64,000 nt of DNA from Salinibius halmophilus (lineage in GTDB: Bacteria > Pseudomonadota > Gammaproteobacteria > Pseudomonadales > Natronospirillaceae), in assembly GCF_003577475.1 (NCBI RefSeq), contig NZ_QPEP01000015.1:1-64000 (forward strand). Direction: 5' to 3'. The position numbers were made by a program, and so were the translations under genes. This document shows positions 25,954 through 36,399 of this stretch, piece by piece (within the stretch, counting starts at the first letter, position 1; each line of letters begins with the position of its first letter). The notes under the pieces are model-generated. The model did no database searches and was not told the origin of the DNA. It was given only the letters and a program-made list of their open reading frames with translations.

Positions 25954-26090
25954 AACGCCCCTTCGTTGTGCAATGGTTCAATTAAGTGTAAGAGAAACGT
26001 ATCACCCCACACAATGATTTTTCAGCGCTTGCCAGTGCAGCTTGCCAACAGCTCATGTTACAACTGTGGCAACAAAAAATAGGAGCCAAC

Positions 26091-27566
26091 ATGAGCTATC
26101 AACAGCTAACTGATCACTTTCGCAGCATGTACCGCTTGGGTCACTTTGGTGCCATAGGGCACTGGGACAATGCCGCCATGATGCCCGAAGGTGGCGCAAC
26201 AGCGCGCAGCAATGCCCTAACCGAGCTAGAAGGCCTATTACACCAAATGGCCACCGACCCTCGCCTACCCGGTTGGATTGGTGCAGCCAAAAAAGAAAAC
26301 CTGGACACGCACCAAACGCGCAACCTAGCACTCATTGAACGTAGCTATTTGGCTGCCAACTGTTTAGACAAACAATTTGTAGAGGCTCAGATGCAAGCCG
26401 GCATGGCCTGCGAACATGCTTGGCGCACTCAGCGCGGCAACAACGATTGGCAAGGGTTTAAAGCCAACTTTGAGAAAGTAGTCACCCTAAGCCGCGAAGA
26501 GGCAAAACGCCGTGGCGAAGCAACAGGCGAAGACCCTTATAACGCCATGCTCGACCTTTACGAGCCAGGCCTCAAGCGCGACGCCATCGACAGCATTTTT
26601 GCTAACCTAAAAACCTGGCTACCAGAAACCATTCAGCAAGTGGTTGCCAAGCAAGCACAAGAAACGGTTATTGAACCAACTGGGCCATTCCCAGTTGCCA
26701 AACAAAAACAGCTGGCTGAAAAAGTCATGGCAGCTATGGGTTTCGACTTCGAAGGTGGGCGAGTGGATGAGTCGGCGCACCCATTTTGCGGGGGGGTACC
26801 CGAAGATGTGCGCATGACCACGCGCTACGATGAAAACGACTTTCTCTCGGGCTTATTAGGCATTATTCACGAAACAGGACACGCCTGCTACGAGCAAAAC
26901 CTACCGCGCGACCCAGAAGGCCAACCAATTAATGAAGCGCTGGGCATGGCGATGCACGAAGGCCAAAGCCTAAGCTTTGAAATGCAAATTGCGCGCACAC
27001 CAGAGTTCTGCGACTGGCTAGCACCGCTGCTCAACGAAACCTTTGGCGCACAGCCAGCATTTGAAGCCAATAACCTGTATAAGCTATTTACTCGCGTGGC
27101 CCCAGGTAAAATAAGGGTCGATGCCGACGAAGTGACATACCCAATGCACGTTATTTTGCGCTACGAGATTGAAACGGCATTAATCGATGGCAACATCGAG
27201 ATCGACGATATTCCAGGCCTGTGGCAAGAGAAAATGCAGCAGTACTTAGGCTTAGATTTAACCGGCGACTACAAAGACGGCTGTATGCAGGATGTGCACT
27301 GGACAGATGGCGCTTTTGGCTATTTCCCAACGTACACGCTGGGGGCAATGACCGCTGCGCAACTCATTAATACGCTTCGCACACAACATCCAGAAGCCAT
27401 AGACGCCATTCGCTTGGGCGATTTTACTGGCGTGTATGCATTCTTGCGTGAGCGCGTTTGGCAACATGGCTCGGCCAAAACAGGTGACCAGCTAATGACT
27501 AATGCAACCGGCGAGCCGCTCAACCCAGAACAGTTCCGCCAGCACATTTATAAGCGCTACCTTTAA
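26091..27566 (+). CDS. M32-family metallocarboxypeptidase (Taq type)
   Basis: The 491-residue cytoplasmic enzyme has the zinc motif HETGH at residues 260-264 and the downstream family motif HEGQSLSFE. Other family segments include DVRMTTRYDENDF and RVDADEVTYPMHVILRYEIE. It removes C-terminal residues with broad specificity. The ATG at 26091 is preferred over one 12 codons earlier because AGGAG lies 6 bases before it. The gene contains one copy of the GGACACGCAC word at 26303, reading Asp-Thr-His. Confidence 0.95.
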   Translation: MSYQQLTDHFRSMYRLGHFGAIGHWDNAAMMPEGGATARSNALTELEGLLHQMATDPRLPGWIGAAKKENLDTHQTRNLALIERSYLAANCLDKQFVEAQMQAGMACEHAWRTQRGNNDWQGFKANFEKVVTLSREEAKRRGEATGEDPYNAMLDLYEPGLKRDAIDSIFANLKTWLPETIQQVVAKQAQETVIEPTGPFPVAKQKQLAEKVMAAMGFDFEGGRVDESAHPFCGGVPEDVRMTTRYDENDFLSGLLGIIHETGHACYEQNLPRDPEGQPINEALGMAMHEGQSLSFEMQIARTPEFCDWLAPLLNETFGAQPAFEANNLYKLFTRVAPGKIRVDADEVTYPMHVILRYEIETALIDGNIEIDDIPGLWQEKMQQYLGLDLTGDYKDGCMQDVHWTDGAFGYFPTYTLGAMTAAQLINTLRTQHPEAIDAIRLGDFTGVYAFLRERVWQHGSAKTGDQLMTNATGEPLNPEQFRQHIYKRYL

Positions 27567-27608
27567 AGTAACGCCAAATATGCAATATGTCGCTCAGCAT
27601 CTGGGCGG

Positions 27609-27986
27609 CTATTGCTCGCTTGGTAGCTTGGCCTCTCGCCGCACCGCATAGAACTCGCCGCCATCACCATTGGTAGCACGCCAACTACCTTGCATGGCAT
27701 TTGATTCATTCCAGTTCGCTTCAATGGTTACCGAGGCCTGAATAACCACATCATTACCCGCCACCGACCAAGTGCCTTTTAGCGCCTGACCATAATTGTT
27801 TTGCTCAACCACATCACCACGCACATCTGAACCACTAAAGCTAAACGTGCCTGCATCCCAAGTATTACCGTAGGTATCCACCAGCTGATAACGCCACAGA
27901 TCATTAAGTGGCGCCCGATAATAGTTTTCTGGTGTGGCACAACCTGCCGCTAATAAGGCAAGCAATAACACAGCAAGGTATCTCAT
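27609..27986 (-). CDS. Small lipoprotein
   Basis: The 125-residue lipoprotein has the lipobox LLAAGC at residues 12-17. The mature part is a small beta-rich domain (YQLVDTYGNTWDAGTFSFSG ... GTWSVAGNDVVIQASV) resembling a lipocalin-like or META-like sheet; no family is assigned. The start at 27986 has AAAGGAG upstream. It is divergent from the chemoreceptor gene. Confidence 0.78.
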   Translation of the reverse strand: MRYLAVLLLALLAAGCATPENYYRAPLNDLWRYQLVDTYGNTWDAGTFSFSGSDVRGDVVEQNNYGQALKGTWSVAGNDVVIQASVTIEANWNESNAMQGSWRATNGDGGEFYAVRREAKLPSEQ

Positions 27987-28088
27987 AGTTCGCTCCTTTA
28001 ACTTTTTAGCAGAATAGTTCAAGAACAGGAGGCTAGTTGAAAAAGCTGGTCTAGGCTTAGGAATGCACAACTTATTTTGGTGTTTACA

Positions 28089-30410
28089 ATGAGCATTCGA
28101 ATCAAGCTTATTCTTGTTATTGGCTTAATGGCTGCATTTTCTATTGTCATTACCGTTTACATTAACGCAACGCAAGCGATTCGCCTCTCTAGTTCAGCAG
28201 TCAACGAACAGGTTAACAGCCAGCTTGTAAGTAACCTTGATGCTAAAGCAAGTGAGCTCGAACGCTATTTTACCAACCTAGCAAACTCTATGGTGTTGAT
28301 TGGTAATGGCGAGACGATGGAAACAGCCTCGGCCCTTTTTTCCGATGCCGTTAAACGCCTAGAAGGTTTTCCCGTATCCGCCGAAATGAACGACTCGTTG
28401 GCGAGTTACTACCAAAACGATTTTGGCAACAAATATCTAGGCTTAGTTGTCGACCCGACCATCAGCCCGAGCGACCTTCTTGCCCCAATTGACGATACTG
28501 CTCGTTATTTGCAGTACCACTATATTAGCAACAATGAGTTTCCACTGGGCAGTAAAGAGCAACTAAGCAAAGCAGCAGATGGCAGCAGGTACTCAGACAT
28601 CCACAACCGCTTCCACCCAGAGTTTCGAGCCATCTTGGACCACTATGGTTTGTATGACCTGTTTTTGGTCGATGGGAAAACTAGCCGTATTAACTATTCA
28701 GTTTACAAAGAACTAGATTACATGACGCGCTTAAATGGCGGCCCATATCAAAACTCTGGCATTGCGCGAGCTTACAACCAAGCGCTAACACTAGAAATAG
28801 GGGAGTTTTACTTTGACGACTTTGCCCCCTACACCCCAAGTTATGAAGCGCCAGCGGCGTTTATTGCCACCCCCATTCTCGACTACTACGGCGACAAACA
28901 TGTACTCATTGCGCAGATGCCAATTGAGCGCCTAAGTGACGTAACCACTTATAGTCAACAGTGGCAAGACAAAGGCCTTGGCCAAACTGGTGAGATCTAC
29001 CTAGTTGGCCAAGACGGCTACCCACGCAGTGAGTTGCGCCCCTTGCTTGAAGATGTTCGAGCCTTCGCTAGTCAGTTAAACAACGCTGGCTACAACAGAG
29101 AAACGATTAATTCAATTGTCGAGTCTGGGTCTTCCATTGGTCGTCTTAGCATAAATACCGATGCAGCAAAACTAGGGTTATCTGGCAAAACTGGCACAAC
29201 TCAGGCGCACAACTATATTGGGCGCGACTCCCTTGCCGCCTATCAGCCCATCAATGCCATGGGGCAGCAATGGGCGCTGTTGGCAGAAATAGCGCTTAAT
29301 GAAGCAAATGCACCCATATTGCAGCTTGAAAGCAGGCTGCGCTGGCAATCAATCATTGTTGGCGCATTGTGCACGCTGATTGCGCTAGGGGTAGCTTGGT
29401 ACTTCTCGCGCCAGCTTTCAGGGCCCCTTATTGGTGCCACGGATAAAATTAGAGCCATTAGCAAACAGCTAGATCTTAGCATCCGCTTGGATGGCAAAGC
29501 TGATCGCAAAGATGAAATAGGTAAAATGACCAAAGCCATTAATCACTTGCTCACAGTGATTCAAGAAACACTACAACACGCAAACACGCTATCTGGAACA
29601 GTGAATCACCGATCAGAAGAACTGTTAAAGCTCGCTGAGCGAGTGTCACTGAATAATAATCAACAAAGCGACGCAACGGCCAAGTCGTCAGAGTATGTCG
29701 ACAGTGTCGACAGTGCTACCAAGCAGTTAACCGAGCTCGCTAGCCAGTCACGCGTCCAAAGTGACGAAGCGATACAAATTTCTAAAACCGGCCTTGCCGA
29801 TTTAACTAGCACAACAGAAATTAGCGACGAACTAGCAAGCAGCACGCGCAGCACGCAAAACAACATCAAGGCATTAGCCAAGAAAGTAGATTCAGTGAAT
29901 AAAGTAGCTCGACTCATCGACGACATTGCCGAGCAAACAAACTTACTTGCGCTCAATGCGGCCATCGAAGCTGCTCGTGCTGGTGAGCAAGGCCGTGGAT
30001 TCGCGGTGGTTGCCGACGAGGTGAGAGCCCTTGCAAGTAAAACTCAAACCGCCACGGCAGATATTCGAAACACGATAAGCGAGTTACAGAACGAAGCAAA
30101 TACATCTGCAGACTCAATGAATAGCGCAGCCGAATTAGTAGAGCGCTCACGACAAAGCATTGAAGCTACTCAAGGCAAGTTCAATGAATTGTTAAGTGCA
30201 TTAAATGCAATGGAAGAAATTGCCACAAAAGTTGAAACAGGTGCGAAAGCGCAGCAGGCAGCATCTGGCGAACTTAACGAACAGGTCCTAAGTATTGCTA
30301 GTCTGGCTGCTGAGAGTGAAAAAAGTGCAGAGCAGGTTAGCGAATATAGCAAGCAGCTCGCTTTTGAATCGGGCACATTAAAAGAAGAAATCAGCCGCTT
30401 CAAGGTTTAG
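28089..30410 (+). CDS. Methyl-accepting chemotaxis protein
   Basis: The 773-residue receptor has a first membrane helix at residues 7-27 and a large periplasmic sensor of about 390 residues, probably double-Cache. A second helix follows near 418-442, then a HAMP domain. The cytoplasmic signalling coiled coil has the highly conserved tip [20 protein letters not shown] near residue 615, then [18 protein letters not shown]. It relays ligand binding to CheA/CheW; the ligand is unknown. The ATG at 28089 is chosen over a TTG four codons upstream; the RBS is weak. No che genes are nearby. Confidence 0.95.
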   Translation: MSIRIKLILVIGLMAAFSIVITVYINATQAIRLSSSAVNEQVNSQLVSNLDAKASELERYFTNLANSMVLIGNGETMETASALFSDAVKRLEGFPVSAEMNDSLASYYQNDFGNKYLGLVVDPTISPSDLLAPIDDTARYLQYHYISNNEFPLGSKEQLSKAADGSRYSDIHNRFHPEFRAILDHYGLYDLFLVDGKTSRINYSVYKELDYMTRLNGGPYQNSGIARAYNQALTLEIGEFYFDDFAPYTPSYEAPAAFIATPILDYYGDKHVLIAQMPIERLSDVTTYSQQWQDKGLGQTGEIYLVGQDGYPRSELRPLLEDVRAFASQLNNAGYNRETINSIVESGSSIGRLSINTDAAKLGLSGKTGTTQAHNYIGRDSLAAYQPINAMGQQWALLAEIALNEANAPILQLESRLRWQSIIVGALCTLIALGVAWYFSRQLSGPLIGATDKIRAISKQLDLSIRLDGKADRKDEIGKMTKAINHLLTVIQETLQHANTLSGTVNHRSEELLKLAERVSLNNNQQSDATAKSSEYVDSVDSATKQLTELASQSRVQSDEAIQISKTGLADLTSTTEISDELASSTRSTQNNIKALAKKVDSVNKVARLIDDIAEQTNLLALNAAIEAARAGEQGRGFAVVADEVRALASKTQTATADIRNTISELQNEANTSADSMNSAAELVERSRQSIEATQGKFNELLSALNAMEEIATKVETGAKAQQAASGELNEQVLSIASLAAESEKSAEQVSEYSKQLAFESGTLKEEISRFKV

Positions 30411-30415
30411 AGGCC

Positions 30416-31426
30416 TTACTTGGCTGCTGGCTGTGTTACCAAAATATTTTTCAGAGGCGTTAGCATAAGTCGCTCAGTGAACTGAAGAGCAAAATTGCTC
30501 GACAACACGGTTACTATTCCAAGAGCGAGAAATGCCATAAGAATAAGGTTAAGCCCCCAATGCAATGCGGCGATAGCGCTAAACAAACCATAATAAACAA
30601 GCAGCTTTATCAATACACCATGCCACAAATAGATAAACAGGCTTGCCCTACCTGCATTCGACCAGGCGTTCGGCTGTGACGAAACCAGGCAAAACAAAGA
30701 TAGCGCCAGCACAAATGCAATAAAGTAGTACTCAGCGCGGACCAACAAAGCCGAAAAGCCATCTTGATTCAGCGCTTGGTATGAAAAACTGCCATACAAA
30801 AAGTGATGTGGTTCCTGAGCAAACACAACCAAGTAGCTTGCTGTTAGTACGGCGCTAACGAACGCCAAATACTTCACCCATTGCTTTGGCTCAACGGCGA
30901 AGAAGCTGGGCGATAGCAAATAGCCCGCAACAAAAAATGGCAGGAAATAGAAGGTTCTAGCCACGCCAAAGAAGTAACCAATGTTATTCGCGTAACCAGC
31001 TAGCAAACCCAGTGCAATAGAAAATAACAATGGAAAACGCAGTTGCAGAATTAACGGCAGCAGCAAACGCCAAAAGAACAGGCTTAACAAAAACCACAAC
31101 AGCCAGTACGGCTGAAACTGCCGTGTGTAGTGGCTTACTTTTCCGTGCATGAAATACTCAAGCAACTCGTAAACAACCGTAAAAGCCAAAAACGGCACAA
31201 TAATGGTAACAACTACCTTACTCAGCTGTTTGCCGCACAAAATATCCTTCGATAGCACGCCACACAGCATGGCAAACGCTGGCATATGAAAGGCATAAAT
31301 TACCTTATAAAGCGTTGCTAGTTCCGCCTGCCGACCAATCAGCGGCTCAATTAAGTGCCCTAGAACAACCAAGAAGATTAGAACCAGCTTGGCGTTATCA
31401 ATCTTCGCTAAATTTCCCTGTGCCAT
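30416..31426 (-). CDS. Acyltransferase 3 family membrane protein
   Basis: The 336-residue protein has about ten hydrophobic segments. Family landmarks are IDNAKLVLIFLVVLGHLIEPL with its conserved His, the FHMPAFAMLCGVLS segment, and SLFIYLWHGVLIKLLVYYG near the C-terminus. These enzymes O-acetylate sugars (the closest known type is the fucose-4-O-acetylase group). I start at the ATG at 31426. The 47-codon upstream extension is translated repeat DNA (two family B cores at 31505 and 31544) and is not real protein. Confidence 0.82.
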   Translation of the reverse strand: MAQGNLAKIDNAKLVLIFLVVLGHLIEPLIGRQAELATLYKVIYAFHMPAFAMLCGVLSKDILCGKQLSKVVVTIIVPFLAFTVVYELLEYFMHGKVSHYTRQFQPYWLLWFLLSLFFWRLLLPLILQLRFPLLFSIALGLLAGYANNIGYFFGVARTFYFLPFFVAGYLLSPSFFAVEPKQWVKYLAFVSAVLTASYLVVFAQEPHHFLYGSFSYQALNQDGFSALLVRAEYYFIAFVLALSLFCLVSSQPNAWSNAGRASLFIYLWHGVLIKLLVYYGLFSAIAALHWGLNLILMAFLALGIVTVLSSNFALQFTERLMLTPLKNILVTQPAAK

Positions 31427-31499
31427 AGCCCACACCTGTTTTTTTACAAAGCTAACAAACGCAAGCTGACATAAACCTGACAGAGGTTGAGCCGACCCA

Positions 31500-31560
31500 A
31501 ACCGGGACACGCACTGTTTACGACAAAACCAGCGACAAAACCAGGACACGCACTGTTTAC
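31500..31560 (+). repeat. Two direct family B repeats
   Basis: GGACACGCACTGTTTAC occurs twice (cores at 31505-31514 and 31544-31553), 39 bases apart in the same orientation. They lie between the phytase-family gene and the acyltransferase gene. Confidence 0.85.
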
Positions 31561-31620
31561 TATCCACCCCCTTAGCTGATTAAAAGGCAACGACAGCCAC
31601 ATCCTTGTGGCTTGGCAGAA

Positions 31621-32919
31621 TCATTCTGCTTTTAGGAAATCTCCCACTTCAAGCACAATAAACTCGTTATCGTCGACGCGGCCTTGCTGGCGCCCTACCG
31701 AGAATGGGAAGTTATTGTCATTGGCAACAACAATATGGTTCTCATCAATGCGATCAACGTTTTCGATGGTGACAAATGGGAAGGTATATAGGCCATTGTT
31801 CGACCCACGCGGGGCAACATTGTTAGGGTCTTGAATGGCTAGTAAGTCGATAAAGGCAATTTTGCGCAGCACGCCATTTTCGTCTGTGTCGCGCAAATCA
31901 ACCAAATAGATTCGCTTAAAGCGAGCAGGATTATTGCTCCACCCTTCGCGCGCATCACCTTGGCCGCTGTCGCGCTCAATGATGAGCGCGCGATGTTCGT
32001 CGATCATATTGAAGTCACCAATGGCATGACTGGCCACCGCTAGCGGATAAAAACGCACCTTGTCGTGAAACCGCTTATTTACCGTATCGTATTCGAACAT
32101 ACGCAACACTGGCTGGCCGTTGATTGTTTCGCTGCTGTTTGATGCTGCATCAAATATTGGCTTTTCCAACAGTGGGTAAAGCATGCGTCCATCTTGCGAC
32201 ACTGCCATACCTTCGTAACCACCAGAGCGCATCGCAGAAAGCTCAGCTTGCATTTGGCCGGGGTTGGCAATGCGTTCAAACGCATTGTCTGGAGATCGAT
32301 ACAGCTGGCCATTTACCTCTGTTGCCACAACCGCTTGTACTACACCCTCTTTGTTAATATGAATTAACCAAGGGCCAAATTCATCACCAATAACATAACC
32401 ACCGGCAACGGGTTGAATCGACTCAAGGTCAAAATCGGCGCCCGTTAAATAACGTGTAGCCGAGGTTTCGCTAATAATTGGGAAGGGCACCAGTTTGTTT
32501 GGATCGCGGATGAATGTTGTGTTTAAGCGCTCAATAGTGCCGCCTTCCCAGTTGGCCCGAACTTCATGGAACATCAGCATGGCGTCGGGAGAGTTAGCTT
32601 TGCTGCCAAAGCCATTATCGGTTAGCACTAGGAAGCGGTCGCTGCCAAGCGAGCGAATGCCCGAAAAGCCCTGCACCGGCTGCCCCAAAAATGGGCGTGC
32701 GATACCTGTGTTGCTGTCGACAATATTATAAAGCGCTTCCACTCGCTCACCGGCCGTGAAGCGTCCAGAGTGCTGAAAATAATCGGGTGCATCATTGGGC
32801 GGTGCAATTAACGTTGCAGCTGGTAATTGTGCATGGTGAACCAAGGTGGCAGGGAACTGCTGAGCGAGAGAAGCAGTGCTTGCGGCAACCGCCGCCATCA
32901 TAACCAAACGTTTGAACAT
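31621..32919 (-). CDS. Secreted esterase-like phytase-family protein
   Basis: The 432-residue protein has a signal peptide (cleavage after STASLA) and the domain known as esterase-like activity of phytase: VQGFSGIRSLGSDRFLVLTDNGFGSKANS, TGADFDLESIQP, YVIGDEFGPWLIHINKEG, YEGMAVSQDGRMLYPLLEKP, and the C-terminal DENHIVVANDNNFPFS. The fold is a phytase-like beta-propeller that probably hydrolyses phosphate or other esters in the periplasm. It lies near the ugp operon, which fits organophosphate scavenging, but that link is inference. Confidence 0.88.
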   Translation of the reverse strand: MFKRLVMMAAVAASTASLAQQFPATLVHHAQLPAATLIAPPNDAPDYFQHSGRFTAGERVEALYNIVDSNTGIARPFLGQPVQGFSGIRSLGSDRFLVLTDNGFGSKANSPDAMLMFHEVRANWEGGTIERLNTTFIRDPNKLVPFPIISETSATRYLTGADFDLESIQPVAGGYVIGDEFGPWLIHINKEGVVQAVVATEVNGQLYRSPDNAFERIANPGQMQAELSAMRSGGYEGMAVSQDGRMLYPLLEKPIFDAASNSSETINGQPVLRMFEYDTVNKRFHDKVRFYPLAVASHAIGDFNMIDEHRALIIERDSGQGDAREGWSNNPARFKRIYLVDLRDTDENGVLRKIAFIDLLAIQDPNNVAPRGSNNGLYTFPFVTIENVDRIDENHIVVANDNNFPFSVGRQQGRVDDNEFIVLEVGDFLKAE

Positions 32920-33039
32920 TTTGCTTTCCTTATCGTTGATTTAAACAATGCAAACGCGAGCCTAAGCACGCAATGTGATAAAGAAATGGCGAAAAAACGA
33001 CCAATGGGTGACGACCAAATAGAGTGAGACAGCGCAAGC

Positions 33040-33225
33040 AAAACGAGGACACGCACCGTTGATTCGGAAAAACGAGGAACGAAACCGGGAAAAGCTAAAC
33101 CGGGACACGCACTATTCAGCTAAACCGGGACACGCACTATTCAGTTATTGAAATGGGGCTACAAAAAGTGCATGTCCCGGTTTGGGTTCGGCTTGGAACG
33201 TTGAAAAGTGAGTGTCCTAGTTTGG
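33040..33225. repeat. Family B inverted cluster
   Basis: Three forward cores (33047, 33103, 33128) are followed by two variant reverse cores, GTGCATGTCC (33168) and GTGAGTGTCC (33208). The forward and reverse arms can pair into long hairpins. The last reverse unit touches the stop of nfsB, so the cluster may act as its transcription terminator. Confidence 0.85.
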
Positions 33226-33226
33226 G

Positions 33227-33877
33227 TTAGAGCTGGGTAATGATTTTTGCTTGCGGCCAACGCGATTTGGGTAGTTTGGCGTTAAAGTCGTCAGTGGCGG
33301 CCTTGCCTATGGCTACCAACACCACGCTTTTTTGTTGTTTGTCATCTAAGCCAAGTTCATCGTTAAGCGCTTGCTGGTCGAAGCCTTCAATTGGTACTGC
33401 ATCTAACTCCATTGCAGCGCAACCGAGCAGGAAGTTACCAACATTTAGGTACACCTGTTTTTCTGCCCAATGCTGCACATCGTTAAGCTGGTGGTGAAGG
33501 CTGATATAGAAGTTGCGAACATCGGCAGCCGTTTGCGCCGCTTCGCGACTTTCGAATCGACCATCTGCTACCTCTTGTCGAACTAACGCTTCAACATATT
33601 CATCAGACAAGTCTGTGTTCACACAAAAGGCCACGACTGCCGCAGCGTTAAGAATTTTCGGGTGGTTACTAGCAAACTGCCCATGCGCAGCACTGGCTAA
33701 CCGAGCTTTGCCTGCATTCGTAACAGCCAAGTAAAAATGCCATGGCTGCGAGTTAACGCTAGATGGGCTGAGTTGTAACAGTGACCGCAACTCATTTAGC
33801 TGCTCGCTAGATAACACAAAGTTAGGGTCGAACGCTTTGGTGGCATAACGGCGTTTTGCCACCGATAAAATATTCAT
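33227..33877 (-). CDS. nfsB: NfsB-type NAD(P)H nitroreductase
   Basis: The 216-residue flavoprotein carries the family signatures RRYATKAFDP near residue 10, SSVNSQPWHFYLA, the NVGNFLLGCAAMELDAVPIEGFD segment, and a C-terminal KLPKSRWPQ. NfsB reduces nitroaromatics, quinones and dihydropteridine with FMN in the cytoplasm. The length is normal. It lies upstream of, and divergent from, ugpB across 256 bases. Confidence 0.93.
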   Translation of the reverse strand: MNILSVAKRRYATKAFDPNFVLSSEQLNELRSLLQLSPSSVNSQPWHFYLAVTNAGKARLASAAHGQFASNHPKILNAAAVVAFCVNTDLSDEYVEALVRQEVADGRFESREAAQTAADVRNFYISLHHQLNDVQHWAEKQVYLNVGNFLLGCAAMELDAVPIEGFDQQALNDELGLDDKQQKSVVLVAIGKAATDDFNAKLPKSRWPQAKIITQL

Positions 33878-34030
33878 GTGTAATAATTTCCAATTAATTA
33901 AATTTTAAGAATAAATATTTAAATAAATAGGATAAATACGAATATAAATACAGCCCAAAAAACTAAAAGTTCAGTAGTGCTAAGACCCAACAAATAAACT
34001 TGCTGTTCACAACAAATAACCAACCGGTAA

Positions 34031-34042
34031 TGGTCTAGACCA
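34031..34042. promoter_or_regulatory. Palindrome upstream of ugpB, GntR-type operator candidate
   Basis: TGGTCTAGACCA is a perfect 12-bp palindrome 91 bases upstream of ugpB in the nfsB-ugpB gap. It matches the core of the DasR-type (GntR, HutC-like) operator. I saw no PhoB box in the same gap. No other feature is evident in 33878-34133. Confidence 0.45.
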
Positions 34043-34133
34043 CTTTAATACTTTTGCAACCAGCCTGCCACAAGTTGGTCACCTACCTTCCCTACAGTCG
34101 CCTGTGTTTCACAACAATTAAAGGACACAGGTC

Positions 34134-35426
34134 ATGTTTAAGAAGCTTGCAACCTCCGCAGCGGTTTTATTTGCTGCTAACACAGCACTTGCAGAAGTAG
34201 AGATCCAATTTTGGCATGCCATGGGCGGCGCGCTAGGCGAAACCGTAAATGAAATTGCCGGTCAGTTTAACAACGCCCAAAGCGACTACAAGTTAGTACC
34301 AGTATTCAAGGGTAGCTACGAAGAGACCATGACAGCGGGCATCAGTGCGTTCCGCGCTGGTGAAGCACCGCATATCATTCAAATTTTTGATGCTGGTGCT
34401 GCCACCATCATTAACGCACCGGGTGCGGCACGCTCAGTGGAAGATGTTATGGCATCTGCCGGTTTAGACTTCGACCGTACTGACTACATTTCTGGTGTGC
34501 GCTCTTTTTATGCCGATGCCGACGGCAAAATGATTGGCATGCCATTTAACAGCTCAACCCCTGTGCTGTACTACAACAAGGCCCACCTAAACGCAGCCGG
34601 TGTGCAACCACCAGCAACTTGGGAAGAGTTTGAGGCTATCGCTAACTCGCTTAAAGACAATGGCCACATTGCCTTAGCGCAATCGCATACGCCGTGGATC
34701 TTTTTCGAGAACTTCCACTCGCGCCACAACTTGCAGTTAGCCGATGCGCAAAACGGCTTCGATGGCCTACCCACTGAAATCATGTACAACAATGATGCGC
34801 TAGCCATGCACCTTGGCAAGGTAAAAGCATGGAAGGATGCTGGCTATTATGGCTACTTCGGCCAAAGCTGGGACGACAACCAGGACGCATTCGTGAAAGA
34901 AGAAGTGTCTATGTGGCTGGGTTCTTCTGGTTCATTCGGTGGCCTTAAGCAGTCTGCCGACTTCGACTTTGGCACTACCTTCTTGCCTTATTGGGAGTCG
35001 GTTAACGAGAACGCGGGCAACACCTTTATTGGTGGTGCGGCACTATTTGCCATGAGCGGCCACAGCAGTGAAGAAGAAGCCGGTATCGCAACATTCTTCG
35101 ACTTCCTAACCCAGCCTGAAACCCAGTACTTCTGGCACCGCGAAACAGGTTATGTGCCGGTTACCAATGCAGCGTATGAGCTAGCCAAAACTGAAGGCTA
35201 CTACGCAGAAAACCCAGATGCGGAAGTAGGTGTACAGCAACTTAGCTTGCCAGGTGGTGAGTGGTCGAAGGGCTACCGTTTGGGCTTCTACGTGCAAACG
35301 CGCGAAGTCATTTACCGCGAAATGGACAAGCTAATGGCAGGCGACACCACACCAGAGCGCGCCTTGAGCGAAATTGAAAAAGCCGCTAATCAGAACCTAG
35401 CGCGCTTTGCTCGCACTGTTCAATAG
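34134..35426 (+). CDS. ugpB: Glycerol-3-phosphate-type ABC transporter binding protein
   Basis: The 430-residue periplasmic protein has a signal peptide (cleavage after NTALA). It aligns closely with E. coli UgpB along its length: FWHAMGGALGETVNEIAGQFN, YKLVPVFKGSYEETMTAGISAFRAG, MPFNSSTPVLYYNKAHLNAAG, FIGGAALFAM, and ETQYFWHRETGYVPVTNAAYEL. UgpB captures sn-glycerol-3-phosphate and glycerophosphodiesters. It is the first gene of ugpBAEC, with a good RBS (AAAGGACAC). Confidence 0.92.
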   Translation: MFKKLATSAAVLFAANTALAEVEIQFWHAMGGALGETVNEIAGQFNNAQSDYKLVPVFKGSYEETMTAGISAFRAGEAPHIIQIFDAGAATIINAPGAARSVEDVMASAGLDFDRTDYISGVRSFYADADGKMIGMPFNSSTPVLYYNKAHLNAAGVQPPATWEEFEAIANSLKDNGHIALAQSHTPWIFFENFHSRHNLQLADAQNGFDGLPTEIMYNNDALAMHLGKVKAWKDAGYYGYFGQSWDDNQDAFVKEEVSMWLGSSGSFGGLKQSADFDFGTTFLPYWESVNENAGNTFIGGAALFAMSGHSSEEEAGIATFFDFLTQPETQYFWHRETGYVPVTNAAYELAKTEGYYAENPDAEVGVQQLSLPGGEWSKGYRLGFYVQTREVIYREMDKLMAGDTTPERALSEIEKAANQNLARFARTVQ

Positions 35427-35500
35427 GCCAAGCAATCGAAACAAGCCTACGCGCCCAGCTCAACTGGGTTGGGCGCACCACATATAACTGGGAGACATAG

Positions 35501-36385
35501 GTGACTGCGCAAAAACAAAAGCTGCCACATGGTATTACTCCGTACTTATTCATCTTGCCGCAGCTGGTCATTATTGCCGTGTTCTTTTTCTGGCCTGCCG
35601 CTCAGGCTGTGCATATGAGCTTTATGCTAGAAGACCCTTGGGGCTTGGCGTCACAGTTTGTTGGGTTTGAAAACTACGCCCTACTGTTTAGTGATAGCTC
35701 CTATGGCCGCAGCTTTATTTTTACCCTGGTGTTTTCATTTTTGGTGTCGCTCATTTCTTTGGCACTTGCGCTATTGTTGGCAGTGAAGGCCAACAGCGTA
35801 TTGCGAGCCCAGAAATCGTATCGTGTACTGCTTACCTGGGTATATGCCGTGGCGCCAGCCGTTGCGGGCTTGGGCGCCTACTTTATTTTTAACCGCCAGA
35901 TTGGCGTGCTGTCGCAAGCGTTTAACGACATGGGCTGGGCGTTTAACCCCGAAACCGACCCATTCGACGCATCGTTTATGCTCATATTGGTAGCGGTATG
36001 GAAGCAAGTGCCGGTCAACTTTATTTTCTTCTTGGCCGGCTTACAAAGCATACCCAAATCATTACAAGAAGCCGCTCAAATCGACTGCCAAAGTGATAGT
36101 AAGCGCTTTTTCACCATTACCTTTCCATTGCTTGCACCAACCAGTTTTTTCTTATTGGTGATTAACCTAACGTATGCGTTTTTCGAAACCTTCGGGCTGA
36201 TCGACACCCTAACCCAAGGCCGCCCCGCCGGCGCCACCACCACCTTGGTGTACAAGGTCTACCAAGACGGCTTTCTAGGTGCCGATTTAGGCTCAAGCTC
36301 AGCCCAGTCGGTCATTTTGATGATTCTGGTGTTAGTACTCACTGCCATTCAATTCCGCTTTATTGAACGGCGCGTGCATTACTAG
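35501..36385 (+). CDS. ugpA: Ugp-type ABC transporter permease UgpA
   Basis: The 294-residue inner-membrane permease has six hydrophobic segments, a GTG start at 35501 after GGGAGAC, and the EAA loop SLQEAAQIDCQSDSKRFFTITFPLL near residue 190 that docks to the ATPase. The N-terminus PYLFILPQLVIIAVFFFWPAAQA is typical of UgpA. It is separated from ugpE by a family B repeat cluster of about 100 bases. Confidence 0.9.
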   Translation: MTAQKQKLPHGITPYLFILPQLVIIAVFFFWPAAQAVHMSFMLEDPWGLASQFVGFENYALLFSDSSYGRSFIFTLVFSFLVSLISLALALLLAVKANSVLRAQKSYRVLLTWVYAVAPAVAGLGAYFIFNRQIGVLSQAFNDMGWAFNPETDPFDASFMLILVAVWKQVPVNFIFFLAGLQSIPKSLQEAAQIDCQSDSKRFFTITFPLLAPTSFFLLVINLTYAFFETFGLIDTLTQGRPAGATTTLVYKVYQDGFLGADLGSSSAQSVILMILVLVLTAIQFRFIERRVHY

Positions 36386-36399
36386 CGCAAACAAATAAA

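Noticed and set aside
31427-31567. N-terminal extension of the acyltransferase (47 codons)
   Set aside because: It is family B repeat DNA read through in frame (QCVSWF, QCVSRF). The internal ATG at 31426 has a proper SD and the family-like start.
33878-34133. Pho box for ugpB
   Set aside because: No pair of CTGTCAT-type direct repeats could be found in the gap; only the TGGTCTAGACCA palindrome stands out.
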